Assembly (NCBI RefSeq): GCF_009392895.1
Contig: NZ_CP045491.1
Location: 124,001-188,000, forward strand
Length of the DNA: 64,000 nt
Direction: 5' to 3'
From: Natronorubrum aibiense
Lineage (GTDB): Archaea > Halobacteriota > Halobacteria > Halobacteriales > Natrialbaceae
Both the position numbers and the translations under genes were made by a program. The notes under the pieces are model-generated. The model saw only the letters and a list, made by a program, of their open reading frames with translations. It did not search any database and was not told where the DNA came from. Positions 8,145-19,988 of the stretch are shown one piece after another. Positions within the stretch are counted from its first letter, which is position 1; every line of letters starts with the position of its first letter.

Positions 8145-8768
8145 ATGGGGTCGGTAGATGAGTCTTCCTCCGGTAGTCGTCTTGGCAGATACGTTCTGGT
8201 AACGGCCGGCGTTCTCATCGTCGTCTACCTCGTGACCCGAGTGTTTGGCTCGAGCGACGACGCTGTCGACGAAATACAGGAGCGAGCGATGGACGCGGTC
8301 CTCGATGAACCGACCCGGCCCGTTTCCGAGGCTCAGGACCGAGCCAGCGACCTCGTCACGATTCCGATCGACGAAGTTGACGGAGATGCTGTCGAATCCG
8401 ACGTCGATTCGCCTACGGATGCGGGCGAACGGATCGACGACGAGCTCGACGAGGCAGGGCCAAAGGCCGAGGACACCGACGACGAGCTCGACGAGGCAGG
8501 GCCAAAGGCCGAGGACACCGACGACGAGCTCGACGAGGCAGGGCCAAAGGCCGAGGACACCGACGACGAGCTCGACGACGAAATCGCCGAGCGCGCGGAA
8601 TCGGACGTCCAGACGGAGCAGACCGAACCGGGCGAGATGACGGTCGACGAGGACGTCGTGGAGGAGCTCATCGACGATGGTGACGCCGGCTCCGAGTCCA
8701 AACCCGAGAGCGAGCGGACCGAAGACGACGAAAGTGACGATGCCGAGGACGAAGACACTGCCCAGTGA
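8145..8768 (+). CDS. Membrane-anchored acidic protein with tandem 14-residue repeats
   Basis: A 207-aa protein of unknown function. One membrane helix (about residues 14-35, RYVLVTAGVLIVVYLVTRVF) is followed by a very acidic, Asp/Glu-rich tail that should be disordered. The tail contains three perfect copies of DDELDEAGPKAEDT and part of a fourth. ATG at 8145 is chosen because it gives a short polar head before the helix; the frame upstream is IS debris. No catalytic motif is visible. It lies 149 nt upstream of the helicase gene on the same strand. Confidence 0.7.
   Translation: MGSVDESSSGSRLGRYVLVTAGVLIVVYLVTRVFGSSDDAVDEIQERAMDAVLDEPTRPVSEAQDRASDLVTIPIDEVDGDAVESDVDSPTDAGERIDDELDEAGPKAEDTDDELDEAGPKAEDTDDELDEAGPKAEDTDDELDDEIAERAESDVQTEQTEPGEMTVDEDVVEELIDDGDAGSESKPESERTEDDESDDAEDEDTAQ
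8436..8582 (+). repeat. 42-bp in-frame tandem repeat, 3.5 copies
   Basis: Units 8436-8477, 8478-8519 and 8520-8561 are identical; a partial fourth follows to 8582. The unit is a multiple of three and keeps the frame of the acidic membrane protein. Identity at all codon positions points to recent slippage or unequal exchange. Confidence 0.92.
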
Positions 8769-8917
8769 GCGGCTGTCGATGCGAATTACGGCGTCTCGCA
8801 TCCAGTCGCTGCTGTGCTGTCTCGGTCCCGGTGTCTCGTCTGCCGCGTCCGTCCATGCAGGTACTCGAGTCGACCGGAGCGTGGCGCTTATCCGCCGTTC
8901 GCCCCTACCCCGGGGCG

Positions 8918-11752
8918 ATGACTGACGGGGACGTCGCAGCGTTTACGCATCTCGGGTCGACGGTTCGCGGGGCGCTCTCCGAACGCGGTTTCTCGAGGCC
9001 GACGCCGCCGCAACAGCTGGCGATTCCGCCGTTGTCTGCCGGCCAGCATACGCTCGTGATCGCACCGACGGGTAGCGGCAAGACCGAGACGGCGATGTTG
9101 CCCGTCTTCGATCACCTGCTGGACGACCCACCCGAGGGGTTCGGCGCGCTTTACGTCACCCCGCTGCGGGCACTCAACCGCGACATGCGCGAACGCCTCG
9201 AGTGGTGGGGCGACTATCTCGACCTCGCGGTCGACGTTCGCCACGGTGATACGACCCAGTACCAGCGCGGGAAGCAAGCGGAGAACCCACCGGACGTGCT
9301 GGTGACGACGCCCGAAACCCTGCAGGCGATGCTCACCGGCGAGCGGCTGCGGGAGGCCCTCCGAGACGTTTCCCACGTCGTGATCGACGAGGTTCACGAA
9401 CTCGCGGCGTCGAAACGCGGCGCCCAACTCGCGGTTGGCCTCGAGCGACTACAGGACCTCTCAGGGCAAATCCAGCGAATCGGCTTGTCGGCGACGGTCG
9501 GCGATCCTGCCGAGGTCGGGCAGTTCCTGACCGGCGGCCGACCCTGTGAGATCCGAGAGATCGACGTCGGAAGCAACGTCGACGTCACCGTTCGCGAACC
9601 CGAGATCACCGACGAAGACGAACGGCTGGCAGGCGAACTGATGACCGAAGCCGACACGGCCAGCCACGTTCGCCTGATTCGGGACCTCGTCGCCAAACAC
9701 GAGTCGACACTGATCTTCGTCAACACGCGACAGACGGCCGAGGCGCTGGGCTCGCGGTTCACCGAACTCAACCTTCCCATCGGCGTCCACCACGGCTCGC
9801 TCTCGAAGGAGGCCCGGATCGACGTCGAGGATCGGTTCAAAGCCGGCGAACTGGACGGCCTGCTCTGTACGTCCTCGATGGAATTGGGGATCGACGTCGG
9901 CCGCGTCGATCACGTGATCCAGTACAAAAGCCCCCGGCAGGTGACGCGACTGCTACAGCGGATCGGGCGTGCGGGCCACCGCCAAGACGCGGTCTCGAGC
10001 GGTACGATCGTCACGACCCGGCCCGACGACACGCTCGAGGCGGTCGCGATCGCCCGCCGAGCGCGCGACGGGGAGGTCGAACCGACGGCGATCCACGACG
10101 GGAGTCTCGATGTGGTCGCAAACCAGATCCCGGGCTTCGTTCAGAGCCGTGGCTCGACACCGCTACGCGAGGCCTACGAGACCGTCTCGCGCGCGTATCC
10201 GTTCCGCGACCTTCCCGAGGAGACGTTCCGCGAGGTCGTCTCGGAACTGCATCGCAACCGAATCGTCTGGTTCGACGAGGGTGAGGATCGCCTCGAGACG
10301 ACCGGCGGCACCTGGCAGTACGTCTACGCGAACCTCTCGATGATCCCCGACGAGGAGACCTACGAGGTCCACGACATCGCCTCGAGCACTCAGATCGGGA
10401 CGTTAGACGAGCGGTTCGTGGTCAACTTCGCCCAGCCCGGCGAGGTGTTCATCCAGCGCGGCGAGATGTGGCGCATCGCCGAGATCGACGACGAGGAGGC
10501 GCGAGTGAAGGTCAGCCCGATCGAAGACCCCGCGGGTGAGGTGCCGTCGTGGACCGGTCAGGAGATTCCCGTTCCCGCTGCGGTTGCCGGTGAGGTCGGC
10601 GAGATCCGAGCCGTCGCCGAACCACAGCTGTCGGCTGGTGCGGATGCTGGGGCCGTTTCGCGAGACCTCATCCAGCGCTATCCGGCTGACGAGGAGACGC
10701 TTACGCGTGCCTGCGAACAACTCGAGCGTCAGGTCGCGGCCGAGGCCCCGATGCCGACGGCGGATCGGCTCGTCCTCGAGCGGCAGGGTCGAACGCTCGT
10801 CTTGAACGCACCGTTTGGCCACATGATCAACGAAACGCTCGGTCGCGTGCTCTCCTCGTTGCTCGGCCAGCAGGCCGGCTCGTCCGTGGGCCTCGAGACG
10901 GACCCCTACCGGATCGAACTCGAGGTGCCGAGTTCGGTGGCGACCAGCGATGTGCTGGCGGTGCTCGAGGATACCGATCCCGACCACGTCGAGGCGATCA
11001 TCGAACTCGGCCTCAAGCGCTCGGATGCACTCGCCTTCCGGCTCGCACAGGTCTCTGCCAAGTTCGGCGCGCTCAAACGCTGGCAGCACAGCGGTTCCGG
11101 ACGACTCTCGAGCGACCGGCTGTTGGCAGCGCTCGAGGACACGCCGATGTACGACGAGGCGATCCGGGAGGTGTTCCACGAGGATCTGGACGTCGACCGG
11201 GCGAGTGTGGTCCTCGAGCGGCTCCAGTCGGGCGAACTGGAACTCGTTACCCACCGAGGGCGGACGCCGGTTGGACAGGGCGGCCGCTCGGCCGGTGGAA
11301 AGGAGTTGCTAGCACCCGAGAACGCCGACGCGAGCGTGATCAAGACGGTCAAAGAGCGCCTGCAGAACGACCGCATCATCCTGCTCTGTACCCACTGCAA
11401 GGAGTGGAAAGCCACGACGAAAGTCAGGCGTGTCGCCGACCAGCCCGAGTGTCCCGAGTGTGGCTCGACGCGAATCGCGTCGCTGAACCCGTGGGCCGAC
11501 GAGGTCGTGCAGGCGGTCCGCGCCGAGGAGAAAGACGACGAACAGGCGTCGATGACCGAACGCGCCTATCGGAGCGCCAGCCTCGTTCAGAGCCACGGCA
11601 AACAGGCCGTGATCGCGATGGCTGCCCGCGGCGTCGGGCCACACAACGCCGCCCGGATCATCAACAACCTTCGGGAAGACGAAACCGAGTTCTATCGTGA
11701 CATCCTCTCGAAAGAACGTGAGTACGCGCGCACGCAATCGTTCTGGAATTAG
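8918..11752 (+). CDS. Lhr-type DEAD/DEAH superfamily 2 helicase
   Basis: A 944-aa ATP-dependent helicase of the archaeal large helicase-related (Lhr) group, linked to DNA repair and nucleic-acid remodelling. Walker A is APTGSGKTETA (residues ~47-57), motif II is IDEVHE, motif III is LSATVGD, and motif VI is QRIGRAGHR. After the two RecA-like domains come winged-helix and Lhr core regions. Near the C-terminus a zinc-finger-like set CTHCKEW...CPECGS is present (residues ~826-850). The ATG at 8918 (MTDGDVAAFTHLGSTVRGAL) is preferred; the frame continues upstream to 8765 without helicase features. No sign of truncation. Confidence 0.9.
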   Translation: MTDGDVAAFTHLGSTVRGALSERGFSRPTPPQQLAIPPLSAGQHTLVIAPTGSGKTETAMLPVFDHLLDDPPEGFGALYVTPLRALNRDMRERLEWWGDYLDLAVDVRHGDTTQYQRGKQAENPPDVLVTTPETLQAMLTGERLREALRDVSHVVIDEVHELAASKRGAQLAVGLERLQDLSGQIQRIGLSATVGDPAEVGQFLTGGRPCEIREIDVGSNVDVTVREPEITDEDERLAGELMTEADTASHVRLIRDLVAKHESTLIFVNTRQTAEALGSRFTELNLPIGVHHGSLSKEARIDVEDRFKAGELDGLLCTSSMELGIDVGRVDHVIQYKSPRQVTRLLQRIGRAGHRQDAVSSGTIVTTRPDDTLEAVAIARRARDGEVEPTAIHDGSLDVVANQIPGFVQSRGSTPLREAYETVSRAYPFRDLPEETFREVVSELHRNRIVWFDEGEDRLETTGGTWQYVYANLSMIPDEETYEVHDIASSTQIGTLDERFVVNFAQPGEVFIQRGEMWRIAEIDDEEARVKVSPIEDPAGEVPSWTGQEIPVPAAVAGEVGEIRAVAEPQLSAGADAGAVSRDLIQRYPADEETLTRACEQLERQVAAEAPMPTADRLVLERQGRTLVLNAPFGHMINETLGRVLSSLLGQQAGSSVGLETDPYRIELEVPSSVATSDVLAVLEDTDPDHVEAIIELGLKRSDALAFRLAQVSAKFGALKRWQHSGSGRLSSDRLLAALEDTPMYDEAIREVFHEDLDVDRASVVLERLQSGELELVTHRGRTPVGQGGRSAGGKELLAPENADASVIKTVKERLQNDRIILLCTHCKEWKATTKVRRVADQPECPECGSTRIASLNPWADEVVQAVRAEEKDDEQASMTERAYRSASLVQSHGKQAVIAMAARGVGPHNAARIINNLREDETEFYRDILSKEREYARTQSFWN

Positions 11753-11850
11753 GGACGTTGGATTAGAGCGGTAGAAGAGCGGCTCTCGTCGCCATTGACT
11801 AGGTATCTCCCCGCCGACGGAGACCGCATACAATAATAAACCCAGTTCTT

Positions 11851-13929
<2,079 letters not shown>

Positions 13930-14023
13930 ATCGGTGGTCCCATTCGGCCTTCGTTCACCGTTACACCGACCGGCTCTGCCCACCATCGTAACGGCCATAC
14001 GACCTGATTGCGTGTGTTCGGGC

Positions 14024-14728
14024 ATGAACTTCGCGCCGGGGGCCTGGAAGTACGCCGTTCTTCCTCTGCTTGCTGCACCGTTCGCGCTCGTGTTCAGCGT
14101 GACGGCGAGTCTCCTTGCACTCGCCGCCAGTGTCGGGACACTCGCCTTTTTCCGCGACCCTGAGCGGACGCCGCCGCCGACTGGCGTCGTCTCACCGGCC
14201 GATGGGAACGTCTCCGTGCTCCGCGAGGAGGGCAACCGCGTTCGACTGGGCGTCTTCATGAACGTCTGGCACGTCCACGTCATCCGCGCGCCGTTCGACG
14301 CCGCCGTGACGGACGTCGAACACGTCTCCGGTGCGAACCGCCCGGCGTTTTCGAAGGAGTCGGATCGCAACGAGCGCGTGCACGTTCGATGTGAGACGGA
14401 CTCTCCGAACCTCCCTGCAGCCGAGGGATCGGCGACGGGGGCGACTCGAGACGCCGATGCGCCGGATTCGGACGCGAGCGACGCCGAAGTCACGTTCATC
14501 GCCGGCGCGTTCGCCCGTCGCATTCACCCCTACGTCGAACGCGGCGACGACGTCGCCCGCGGCGACCGACTCGGCCACATCGCCTTCGGTAGCCGCGTCG
14601 ACCTGCTCTTTCCCCCTACGGTGGACCTCGAGGACATCGCTGTCGACGTGGGTGATTCGATGACTGCCGGGGAGACGGTGGTACTCGAGACGGCCGCGGA
14701 AATGGATTTCGACGTCGGCATCGAGTGA
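14024..14728 (+). CDS. Phosphatidylserine decarboxylase proenzyme (archaeal type)
   Basis: A 234-aa enzyme predicted to convert archaetidylserine to archaetidylethanolamine. Two hydrophobic segments lie at residues 8-45, followed by VSPADGNV, the core motif MNVWHVHVIRAPFDA and the self-processing site GHIAFGSRVDLLFP near residues 186-199. Cleavage before the Ser of FGS would make the pyruvoyl group. Length and layout match the short (Psd-D-like) archaeal/Bacillus form. A low-complexity acidic insert (TGATRDADAPDSDASDAE) splits the catalytic region around residues 138-155. ATG at 14024 puts the hydrophobic segment at the N-terminus. Confidence 0.9.
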   Translation: MNFAPGAWKYAVLPLLAAPFALVFSVTASLLALAASVGTLAFFRDPERTPPPTGVVSPADGNVSVLREEGNRVRLGVFMNVWHVHVIRAPFDAAVTDVEHVSGANRPAFSKESDRNERVHVRCETDSPNLPAAEGSATGATRDADAPDSDASDAEVTFIAGAFARRIHPYVERGDDVARGDRLGHIAFGSRVDLLFPPTVDLEDIAVDVGDSMTAGETVVLETAAEMDFDVGIE

Positions 14729-14859
14729 GATCAGCGCCGGGCTCGAAAGTCGTAAACTGGCTGCGGACGTGCGTTCAGTTTCCCAATAGTCACGAATGAC
14801 AGTCACCCGTGCCTGAACTATTGCCCACCTATATTTCGCTGGCCATCGTTCGAGTGGGT

Positions 14860-15036
14860 ATGTACCGTGCAATCCTGCCAGAAGGACAGATCGCCTGCGA
14901 GCGGTACGAACACACGGATAAAGGACTCGAGTTGTACGACAAAGACGACGAGTTCCTCGCGTTCGTTCCGTACGCGAACCTCCATGCACTGGCTGACGAC
15001 GAGATCTACGCGGCCGACGAACGATCGATCATGTAA
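14860..15036 (+). CDS. Small conserved-type haloarchaeal protein, unknown function
   Basis: A 58-aa acidic protein starting MYRAILPEGQIACERYEHTD. It has alternating strands (GLELYDKDDEFLAFVPYANL) compatible with a small beta fold and no membrane helix. ATG at 14860 is preferred over 14809, whose extra residues look unlike the rest. Its stop abuts the stop of the convergent TFB gene with no spacer. I recognise its look from haloarchaeal genomes but know no function. Confidence 0.7.
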   Translation: MYRAILPEGQIACERYEHTDKGLELYDKDDEFLAFVPYANLHALADDEIYAADERSIM

Positions 15037-15987
15037 TCAGGCCGGGGCTTGATCGATGGCCTCGAGTTGTTCGCGATATCGATTGCGAACGGTGACGACG
15101 GTCGTCTGTGCGGTATCGGCGACTGCCCGCTGGGGAATCGTCTCGTCACAGAGCAAGCCGGCAGCGTAGATGGCTGCGGCGGCGAAGCCGGTCGGTGATT
15201 TCCCCGAATGGAGCCCCTGCTGGGTCGTTTCGTCGATGATCTCGACGGCTTTCGTTTCGACGTCTTTGTCGACATCGAGCTCGGAACAGAACCGGGGGAC
15301 GAACTGGCGTGGATTCGTCGGCTCCAAGTTGATGTCGAGTTCGTCCGCGATGTATCGATAGGTCCGACCGATCTCGCGCTGGTCGACTCGGGAGACGGAG
15401 GTTACTTCCTCGAGACTGCGTGGAATGTCCTCCTTTCGACAGGCAGTGTAGAGTGCGCTGGTTGCAACGCCTTCGATCGACCGGCCCCGGATGAGGTCTT
15501 GCTCGAGTGCCTGTCGGTAAATGACGCTTGCCGTCTCCTTGACGGGTTTCGGAACACCGAGAGCACTGACCATGCGGTCGATCTCCGAGAGAGCGTACTT
15601 GAGGTTTCGTTCGCCGGCGTTTTTGGTTCGAATGCGTTCCTGCCAAACCCGGAGCCGGTGGAGCTGGCCGTGTTTGTCGGCCGACATCGAGTGGCCGTTG
15701 GCGTCTTTGTTACGCCAGTCGATCGTCGTCGTCAGCCCCCGGTCGTGCATCGACTGGGTGAGTGGCGCACCGACACGGGAGAGTTCGTCGTGTTCCTGGG
15801 CGTTGAACGCACGCCATTCCGGACCGTAGTCGATCGGATCTTCGGTCAGGACGAGGCCGCACTCCTTACAGACTCGTTCGCCGCGGTCCGGATCGTGTAC
15901 GATCGTATCCGTTTCGCAGTCCGGACACAGCCCAGGCTCTGTCTTCGTTGATTCTGTCTTCGTGTGATCGATGAGGGACCGCGTCAT
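15037..15987 (-). CDS. tfb: Transcription initiation factor IIB (TFB)
   Basis: A 316-aa TFB that recruits RNA polymerase to TATA-TBP complexes. The N-terminal zinc ribbon is CPDCETDTIV...CKECGLVL. The B-reader region WRAFNAQEHDELSRVGAPLT follows, then two cyclin-like repeats (about residues 115-205 and 212-305; GRSIEGVATSALYTACRK in the first, KSPTGFAAAAIYAAGLL in the second). Haloarchaea carry several TFB paralogues; which one this is cannot be told here. The ATG at 15987 (MTRSLIDHTKTES) is preferred; an in-frame ATG at 16014 is possible. Confidence 0.95.
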   Translation of the reverse strand: MTRSLIDHTKTESTKTEPGLCPDCETDTIVHDPDRGERVCKECGLVLTEDPIDYGPEWRAFNAQEHDELSRVGAPLTQSMHDRGLTTTIDWRNKDANGHSMSADKHGQLHRLRVWQERIRTKNAGERNLKYALSEIDRMVSALGVPKPVKETASVIYRQALEQDLIRGRSIEGVATSALYTACRKEDIPRSLEEVTSVSRVDQREIGRTYRYIADELDINLEPTNPRQFVPRFCSELDVDKDVETKAVEIIDETTQQGLHSGKSPTGFAAAAIYAAGLLCDETIPQRAVADTAQTTVVTVRNRYREQLEAIDQAPA

Positions 15988-16738
15988 CAGTGACAAATGA
16001 ATCCGTGCAGGCATTGTAAGGGTGTAACATGGTTTCGCGAGAAACCCCGACTTACTGGGTCGGTCGATAATGCCCGAAGAGGAGAAGAGAAAGCAGCGAC
16101 ATACTGTCGCTGTGCCCGACTAAGGCGATCGACTGATTCGTGCCGAAACCGTGTCCCATCGGTCCGCTACGGGCGAAGCGCCGTGATGGCGTCCTCGCCC
16201 TGTCGTGTAGGATGTGGACATAGCACATGAAACGTGGGCATAGTTTCGACGATCCAGCGCCGTAAATCACGTATTCATTCTGTAAATCTGCCTTTCTGAT
16301 CCGAACTGTCGTTTGTCTTTATGTCGCAAGCGACAAACGTTCAGTACCAGTGTCGTGTCCCAGCTCTCCGAATCGGGCCCCATCCATGCTTCGCTGTCCA
16401 CACAATCGTCTCCTTCGTACGCGAACAATAAACAGCCTCAAGTACGCGATACTGACCACCGCTGTTCGAACCCGCAAGCGAGCGTTATTTCGCCGCTCCG
16501 ACCGACCGCGACTGCGGCTGCGAAGTCGACCCGTACCTGCTTTGCAGCCGGTGCGAAACGTGGCTGTGCTTAAGAGTGTCAGTATTGGTGTACAACTTGG
16601 TGTGTCAATCGTGACTGCGACTTGCCGAATAGGACCGGTGCGGTTTCCGTCGTCCCGATGCGATGGACGTTGTTTCGCTTCCCGTAACTCGTCGGAATCG
16701 GATTCGAACGGGGGTCTAACGCCCGGAGGCCAAGACTA
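15988..16738. other. Intergenic, 750 nt, no gene supported
   Basis: Short frames here lack protein-like composition. One stretch near 16501-16570 reads as a Cys-rich peptide (DCGCEVDPYLLCSRCETW) resembling a small zinc finger, but it has no usable start and a stop just upstream. It could be a decayed mini zinc-finger gene. Confidence 0.4.
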
Positions 16739-17335
16739 ATGTCGTCTATCGATACCTCGCTTCCAGACGAGATCGCGTCGGTGACCGAGTCGGGCGAAGA
16801 GCAACGGCTTTCGAAAGACGTCATCTTCGAACTGCTGAAAAACCGCCGCCGACGGGAAGTACTCGCCTATTTACTCGAGGCGGACGAGACGGTGACGCTC
16901 GGTGAACTCGCCGAGCAGATCGCCGCCTGGGAGAACGATACTGACGTGAGCGCGCTGAGCTCCGATCAGCGAAAGCGCGTGTACGTTGCGCTTTATTAAA
17001 CACATCTCCCGAAAATGGACGATGCTGGAATCGTCGAGTACGATCAGGACCGTGGCCTGATCTCGCTTGCGGATAACGCCGATCTGTTGATGATGTATCT
17101 CGATACGGATACGCATCGCCAGGATCGGTGGGATCGATGGTATGCCGCGCTCAGTGCCGTTGGTGCAGCGCTCGTTACCGGGACGTTTCTCGGCCTGCCA
17201 CCGCTGTCGGCCATTCCAACGCTCGGTATCGCTGGGCTCGTCGTCGTCGCGTTTTTCGTGCTGTCGGCTGCACACGTCGTTACGAACCGCCAACAGGAAC
17301 GGAACGTCGACGGCAAACTCTCACGAATCGAGTAG
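16739..17335 (+). pseudogene. DUF7344-family membrane regulator interrupted by an in-frame TAA
   Basis: Positions 16739-16996 encode a DUF7344 helix-turn-helix domain (LSKDVIFELLKNRRRREVLA, VTLGELAEQIAAWEND, SSDQRKRVYVALY). The codon at 16997-16999 is TAA. The same frame then continues without shift through THLPKMDDAGIVEYDQDRGL to two membrane helices and stops at 17335. Family members usually have Gln at this point, so a single CAA to TAA change explains the break. The distal part has ATG at 17015 and could in principle be restarted. The full frame would be 198 residues. It may be a nonsense allele or a sequencing error. Confidence 0.85.
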
Positions 17336-17724
17336 CGCCGGCGACTCGAGCGACGATGTTGTCGGATTTGGGTCGTCGACTATGACTCGGATCCGACGGC
17401 TGTAGTGACATCGCTCGAGCGATGCATTGAGCTGACCTGCCCGTGTGAGCGTCGGACGGACTCTCACGTACTCCTGTTCGTGAGGGTAAGAAGGACTTTT
17501 ATTCACGGCTCCCGAACAGACGACTGGCTCCCGACGACCGTCATCCAGTACCGGAGCAGTTCGCGTGCCAGCATCTGTTCCCGTTCAGGCGCGGGGGCCA
17601 CCTTTACTCTCGACTTGCTCTCCACTGTGATCGGCAGGATAGTTCGAACTGAATCGCGTCCACATTCAGCGCGTCGTATGGTCGAATAGCCGGTGCCGGT
17701 GACAGTCGATGACTACTATCGATG
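17336..17724. other. Intergenic, 389 nt, nothing recognised
   Basis: Lies between the broken DUF7344 gene and the stop of the leftward beta-helix gene. Only short, unconvincing frames are present; no repeat or RNA signature was seen. Confidence 0.4.
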
Positions 17725-19560
17725 CTACTGCTCTCGGACGTTGTACTGAACGTCGACGGCGGCCTTGCCACAGAGGGTGAAATCTTCGATGTCGCCGTCG
17801 AACCAGTAGGCGTCGAGCCAGTTGCCCACTGCACCGCGGACAGCTTTGCCTTCGATGACGTCTTCGTCGTCGATCGAGGCATCCTGATACTCGGATTTGA
17901 CGACGGAACCGCTGGCTTTGAACGAGTAGGTACTCGGCTCGTCGGCGTCGGTGCCGTCGATCACGAGTGCGTGTGGAAGCAGTTCGTGGTCGCCGTAGTC
18001 GGCCGGATCGATCTGGTCGCCGTCGAGCGAGACGGTCGCCTCACCGTCGATAACCGTAACGTCGGTCAGCGCACCGGAAAATCGGAACGTCTGGCTGTCG
18101 TCGGTGACCGAACTCTGGACGGTCGAACCGGATATCGTCGTCGCCTCGTCTTCCGGATCGTCCTCACTGGCGATGTCGATCGTCCCTTCGACGGTGATCT
18201 CAAAACTCGTCGGCGATCCTTGCCCTTCGACCTCCAGCACGTGGGGGAGTTCCTCTCCGTAGTCGGCCGGATCGACCTCGTCACCGTTGACCAGTACCGT
18301 TCCCGGCCCGTCGACCGTGAGCTGCTCGAGGTCGCCGCTGAAGCGGAAGGCGTCCTTCCAGTTCGCGACGACACCGCTTGCGAGCGCCCCGTCGATCTCG
18401 AGTGCGTCGTCGATCGTCGCCCCCTCGTCGTTCGACGGCTCGAGTTCGCCGTCGACGTTGAACTCGTAGCGGGTGACGTCCGAATCGTCGCCGTCGACGA
18501 GGAGCACGTTCTCGAGGCCGTCGTCGCTGTCATCGTCGTCGCTGTCGTCCTCGACCGGCTCCGCGCTGCTCGAGGCGGTGCCGGTGCTCGCGGCCCCCGA
18601 CGCGGCTGCCTCAGCGGACGTCGGAACGCCGTCTGGGATCGAGAGGTCCGGGTTAGTCGAGACGTCGTCGCCGATGGAGACCGTCGACCCGCTCGCACGC
18701 TGAATGTTGCCGCGGTAGCCACCGCTCTTGAAGGTGACGCTGCCGGGCGAGCCGTTGGCGCCGGCGACGAGTGCGTAGGGGTACGGCCCGTCGGCGAAAT
18801 TCGAGTCTCGAATCGTGACGGTGCCGCCGTTCCAGACCCACACGGGGCGGCCGTTGGTCTCGGTGTAGCCGCCGTAGCCGGGGCCGTAGTCGGTGTTGTC
18901 GTTGTACGCGACACAGTTTTCGATCACGTCGTCACCGCTTGCACAGCGGAACGTCGTGACGCCGTTGTTCTTTCCGAAACAGGTATCGAAGTGGACACTG
19001 CTCGGTCCAGAAGCGGTGTTAGAACAGTAAAAGCCGTTGTTCGGGAAGCCCTGCACGTTACAGCGACGGAACGTCAGATTCGCCTTGCTGCCGCGGTGCA
19101 TGAAGACTGCACCGGGACCGTGGACGAAACTCGAGCCTTCCTTGGTCGCCCCGTCACCCATATAGATATTTTCGAAGAGAATGTCGCCGCGGCCGGCATT
19201 GATCGAGATCAGGAACTGATCCCCGCGATAGAGCCCTTTGAACCCGATGTTTCGAATCACCGAGTTCGCGCCCGTGACGTTCAGGAGGATGCTGTTGCCC
19301 GTCGAAACGTCGATGAGTTTGTTCTCGAACGTCTCTCCGCGACCGATGTTGATCACTTGCCCGCGTGCGCGGATGACGTCATAGTCGCTGCTGTCGGCGC
19401 TCGCGCTCGTCCCGAACGCCGTAGCAACTGCAGTCGTCGCGCCAGCGAGTTTCATGTACGACCGTCGATGGAGTAATTTCGAATTACCGTTCTCGGGTGC
19501 CGACTGGTCCATGCCGTCGGCGAATCGATCTGTGTCCAGTTCCGAAGGTTCGCGTGCCAT
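17725..19560 (-). CDS. Tat-exported right-handed beta-helix protein with three C-terminal repeats
   Basis: A 611-aa secreted protein. The Tat signal is RRSYMKLAGATTAVATAFG (residues ~32-55). Residues ~60-320 have the short Asn/Gly-rich rungs of a pectate-lyase-like parallel beta-helix (VIRNIGFKG, ILFENIYMGDG, LTFRRCNVQGF). An acidic Ser/Asp linker follows (~325-350). Then come three tandem ~88-residue modules, each with LPHxLxVxG at the start and F.FSG/FDG..DLTV..G near the end. No lyase catalytic residues can be assigned. Paralogues lie at 19989-20933 and 35929-37746. The function is probably binding or processing of surface polysaccharide (inference from fold and locus). Confidence 0.85.
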   Translation of the reverse strand: MAREPSELDTDRFADGMDQSAPENGNSKLLHRRSYMKLAGATTAVATAFGTSASADSSDYDVIRARGQVINIGRGETFENKLIDVSTGNSILLNVTGANSVIRNIGFKGLYRGDQFLISINAGRGDILFENIYMGDGATKEGSSFVHGPGAVFMHRGSKANLTFRRCNVQGFPNNGFYCSNTASGPSSVHFDTCFGKNNGVTTFRCASGDDVIENCVAYNDNTDYGPGYGGYTETNGRPVWVWNGGTVTIRDSNFADGPYPYALVAGANGSPGSVTFKSGGYRGNIQRASGSTVSIGDDVSTNPDLSIPDGVPTSAEAAASGAASTGTASSSAEPVEDDSDDDDSDDGLENVLLVDGDDSDVTRYEFNVDGELEPSNDEGATIDDALEIDGALASGVVANWKDAFRFSGDLEQLTVDGPGTVLVNGDEVDPADYGEELPHVLEVEGQGSPTSFEITVEGTIDIASEDDPEDEATTISGSTVQSSVTDDSQTFRFSGALTDVTVIDGEATVSLDGDQIDPADYGDHELLPHALVIDGTDADEPSTYSFKASGSVVKSEYQDASIDDEDVIEGKAVRGAVGNWLDAYWFDGDIEDFTLCGKAAVDVQYNVREQ

Positions 19561-19585
19561 GCAATCGGGTAATACAATACTACTA

Positions 19586-19621
19586 CCATAAACTTTCCCT
19601 TCTATTTTACCTAAAATTTAC
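19586..19621 (-). promoter_or_regulatory. BRE/TATA and upstream element of the 611-aa beta-helix gene
   Basis: On the minus strand AAAGTTTATGG (19586-19596) is centred about 30 nt before ATG 19560, the distance expected for a leaderless transcript. A second motif GTAAATTTTA (19612-19621) lies 15 nt further upstream. Both motifs recur with almost the same spacing before the 314-aa paralogue. Confidence 0.65.
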
Positions 19622-19988
19622 AGACTCTAGATTCTATCTGAGTGTTTTGGGAAGAAATACTCGAATTTATCTATTGGTATTTTATATATCTCTCTCAGCT
19701 ACTGGTCCGACGGGTAATCCCATATTACGACTCGTTCGTGGCCAAGCCGCCGGCTCACTCGATGGGTAATACGAATTTACCGACCACTTCAGTCAGTTTT
19801 CGATCGACCACACGTCACCAGCGGGCCGTCTCGAGAGATGGGGCCCTGATGAACAGGGCAGGTGGACGACGAACGAGCAGCGAAACGGATGGAGGGAAAA
19901 TTGGAATCGCGTCAGCGGGGAGGAGGTTGCGTCAGCAGGGTGGAGGAAGCGTCAGCGAGGGTCTCGCGTTGTACCGATACGTTCGCCG
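19622..19988. other. Intergenic between two beta-helix genes
   Basis: AT-rich proximal half, then a GC-rich part with loosely repeated GCGTCAGC units near 19908-19966. No gene is supported. Confidence 0.4.

Noticed and set aside
7916-8161. 81-codon frame across the omega-RNA-like hairpin
   Set aside because: Translation of non-coding IS end (reads GSLAVYGEEE across the hairpin); no protein family.
16501-16570. Cys-rich mini zinc-finger-like peptide
   Set aside because: No start codon in frame and a stop just upstream; possibly a decayed gene, not called.
17722-19476. 584-codon open frame on the plus strand
   Set aside because: It is the antisense of the beta-helix gene; Val/Arg/Asp-rich with no domain, signal or family.
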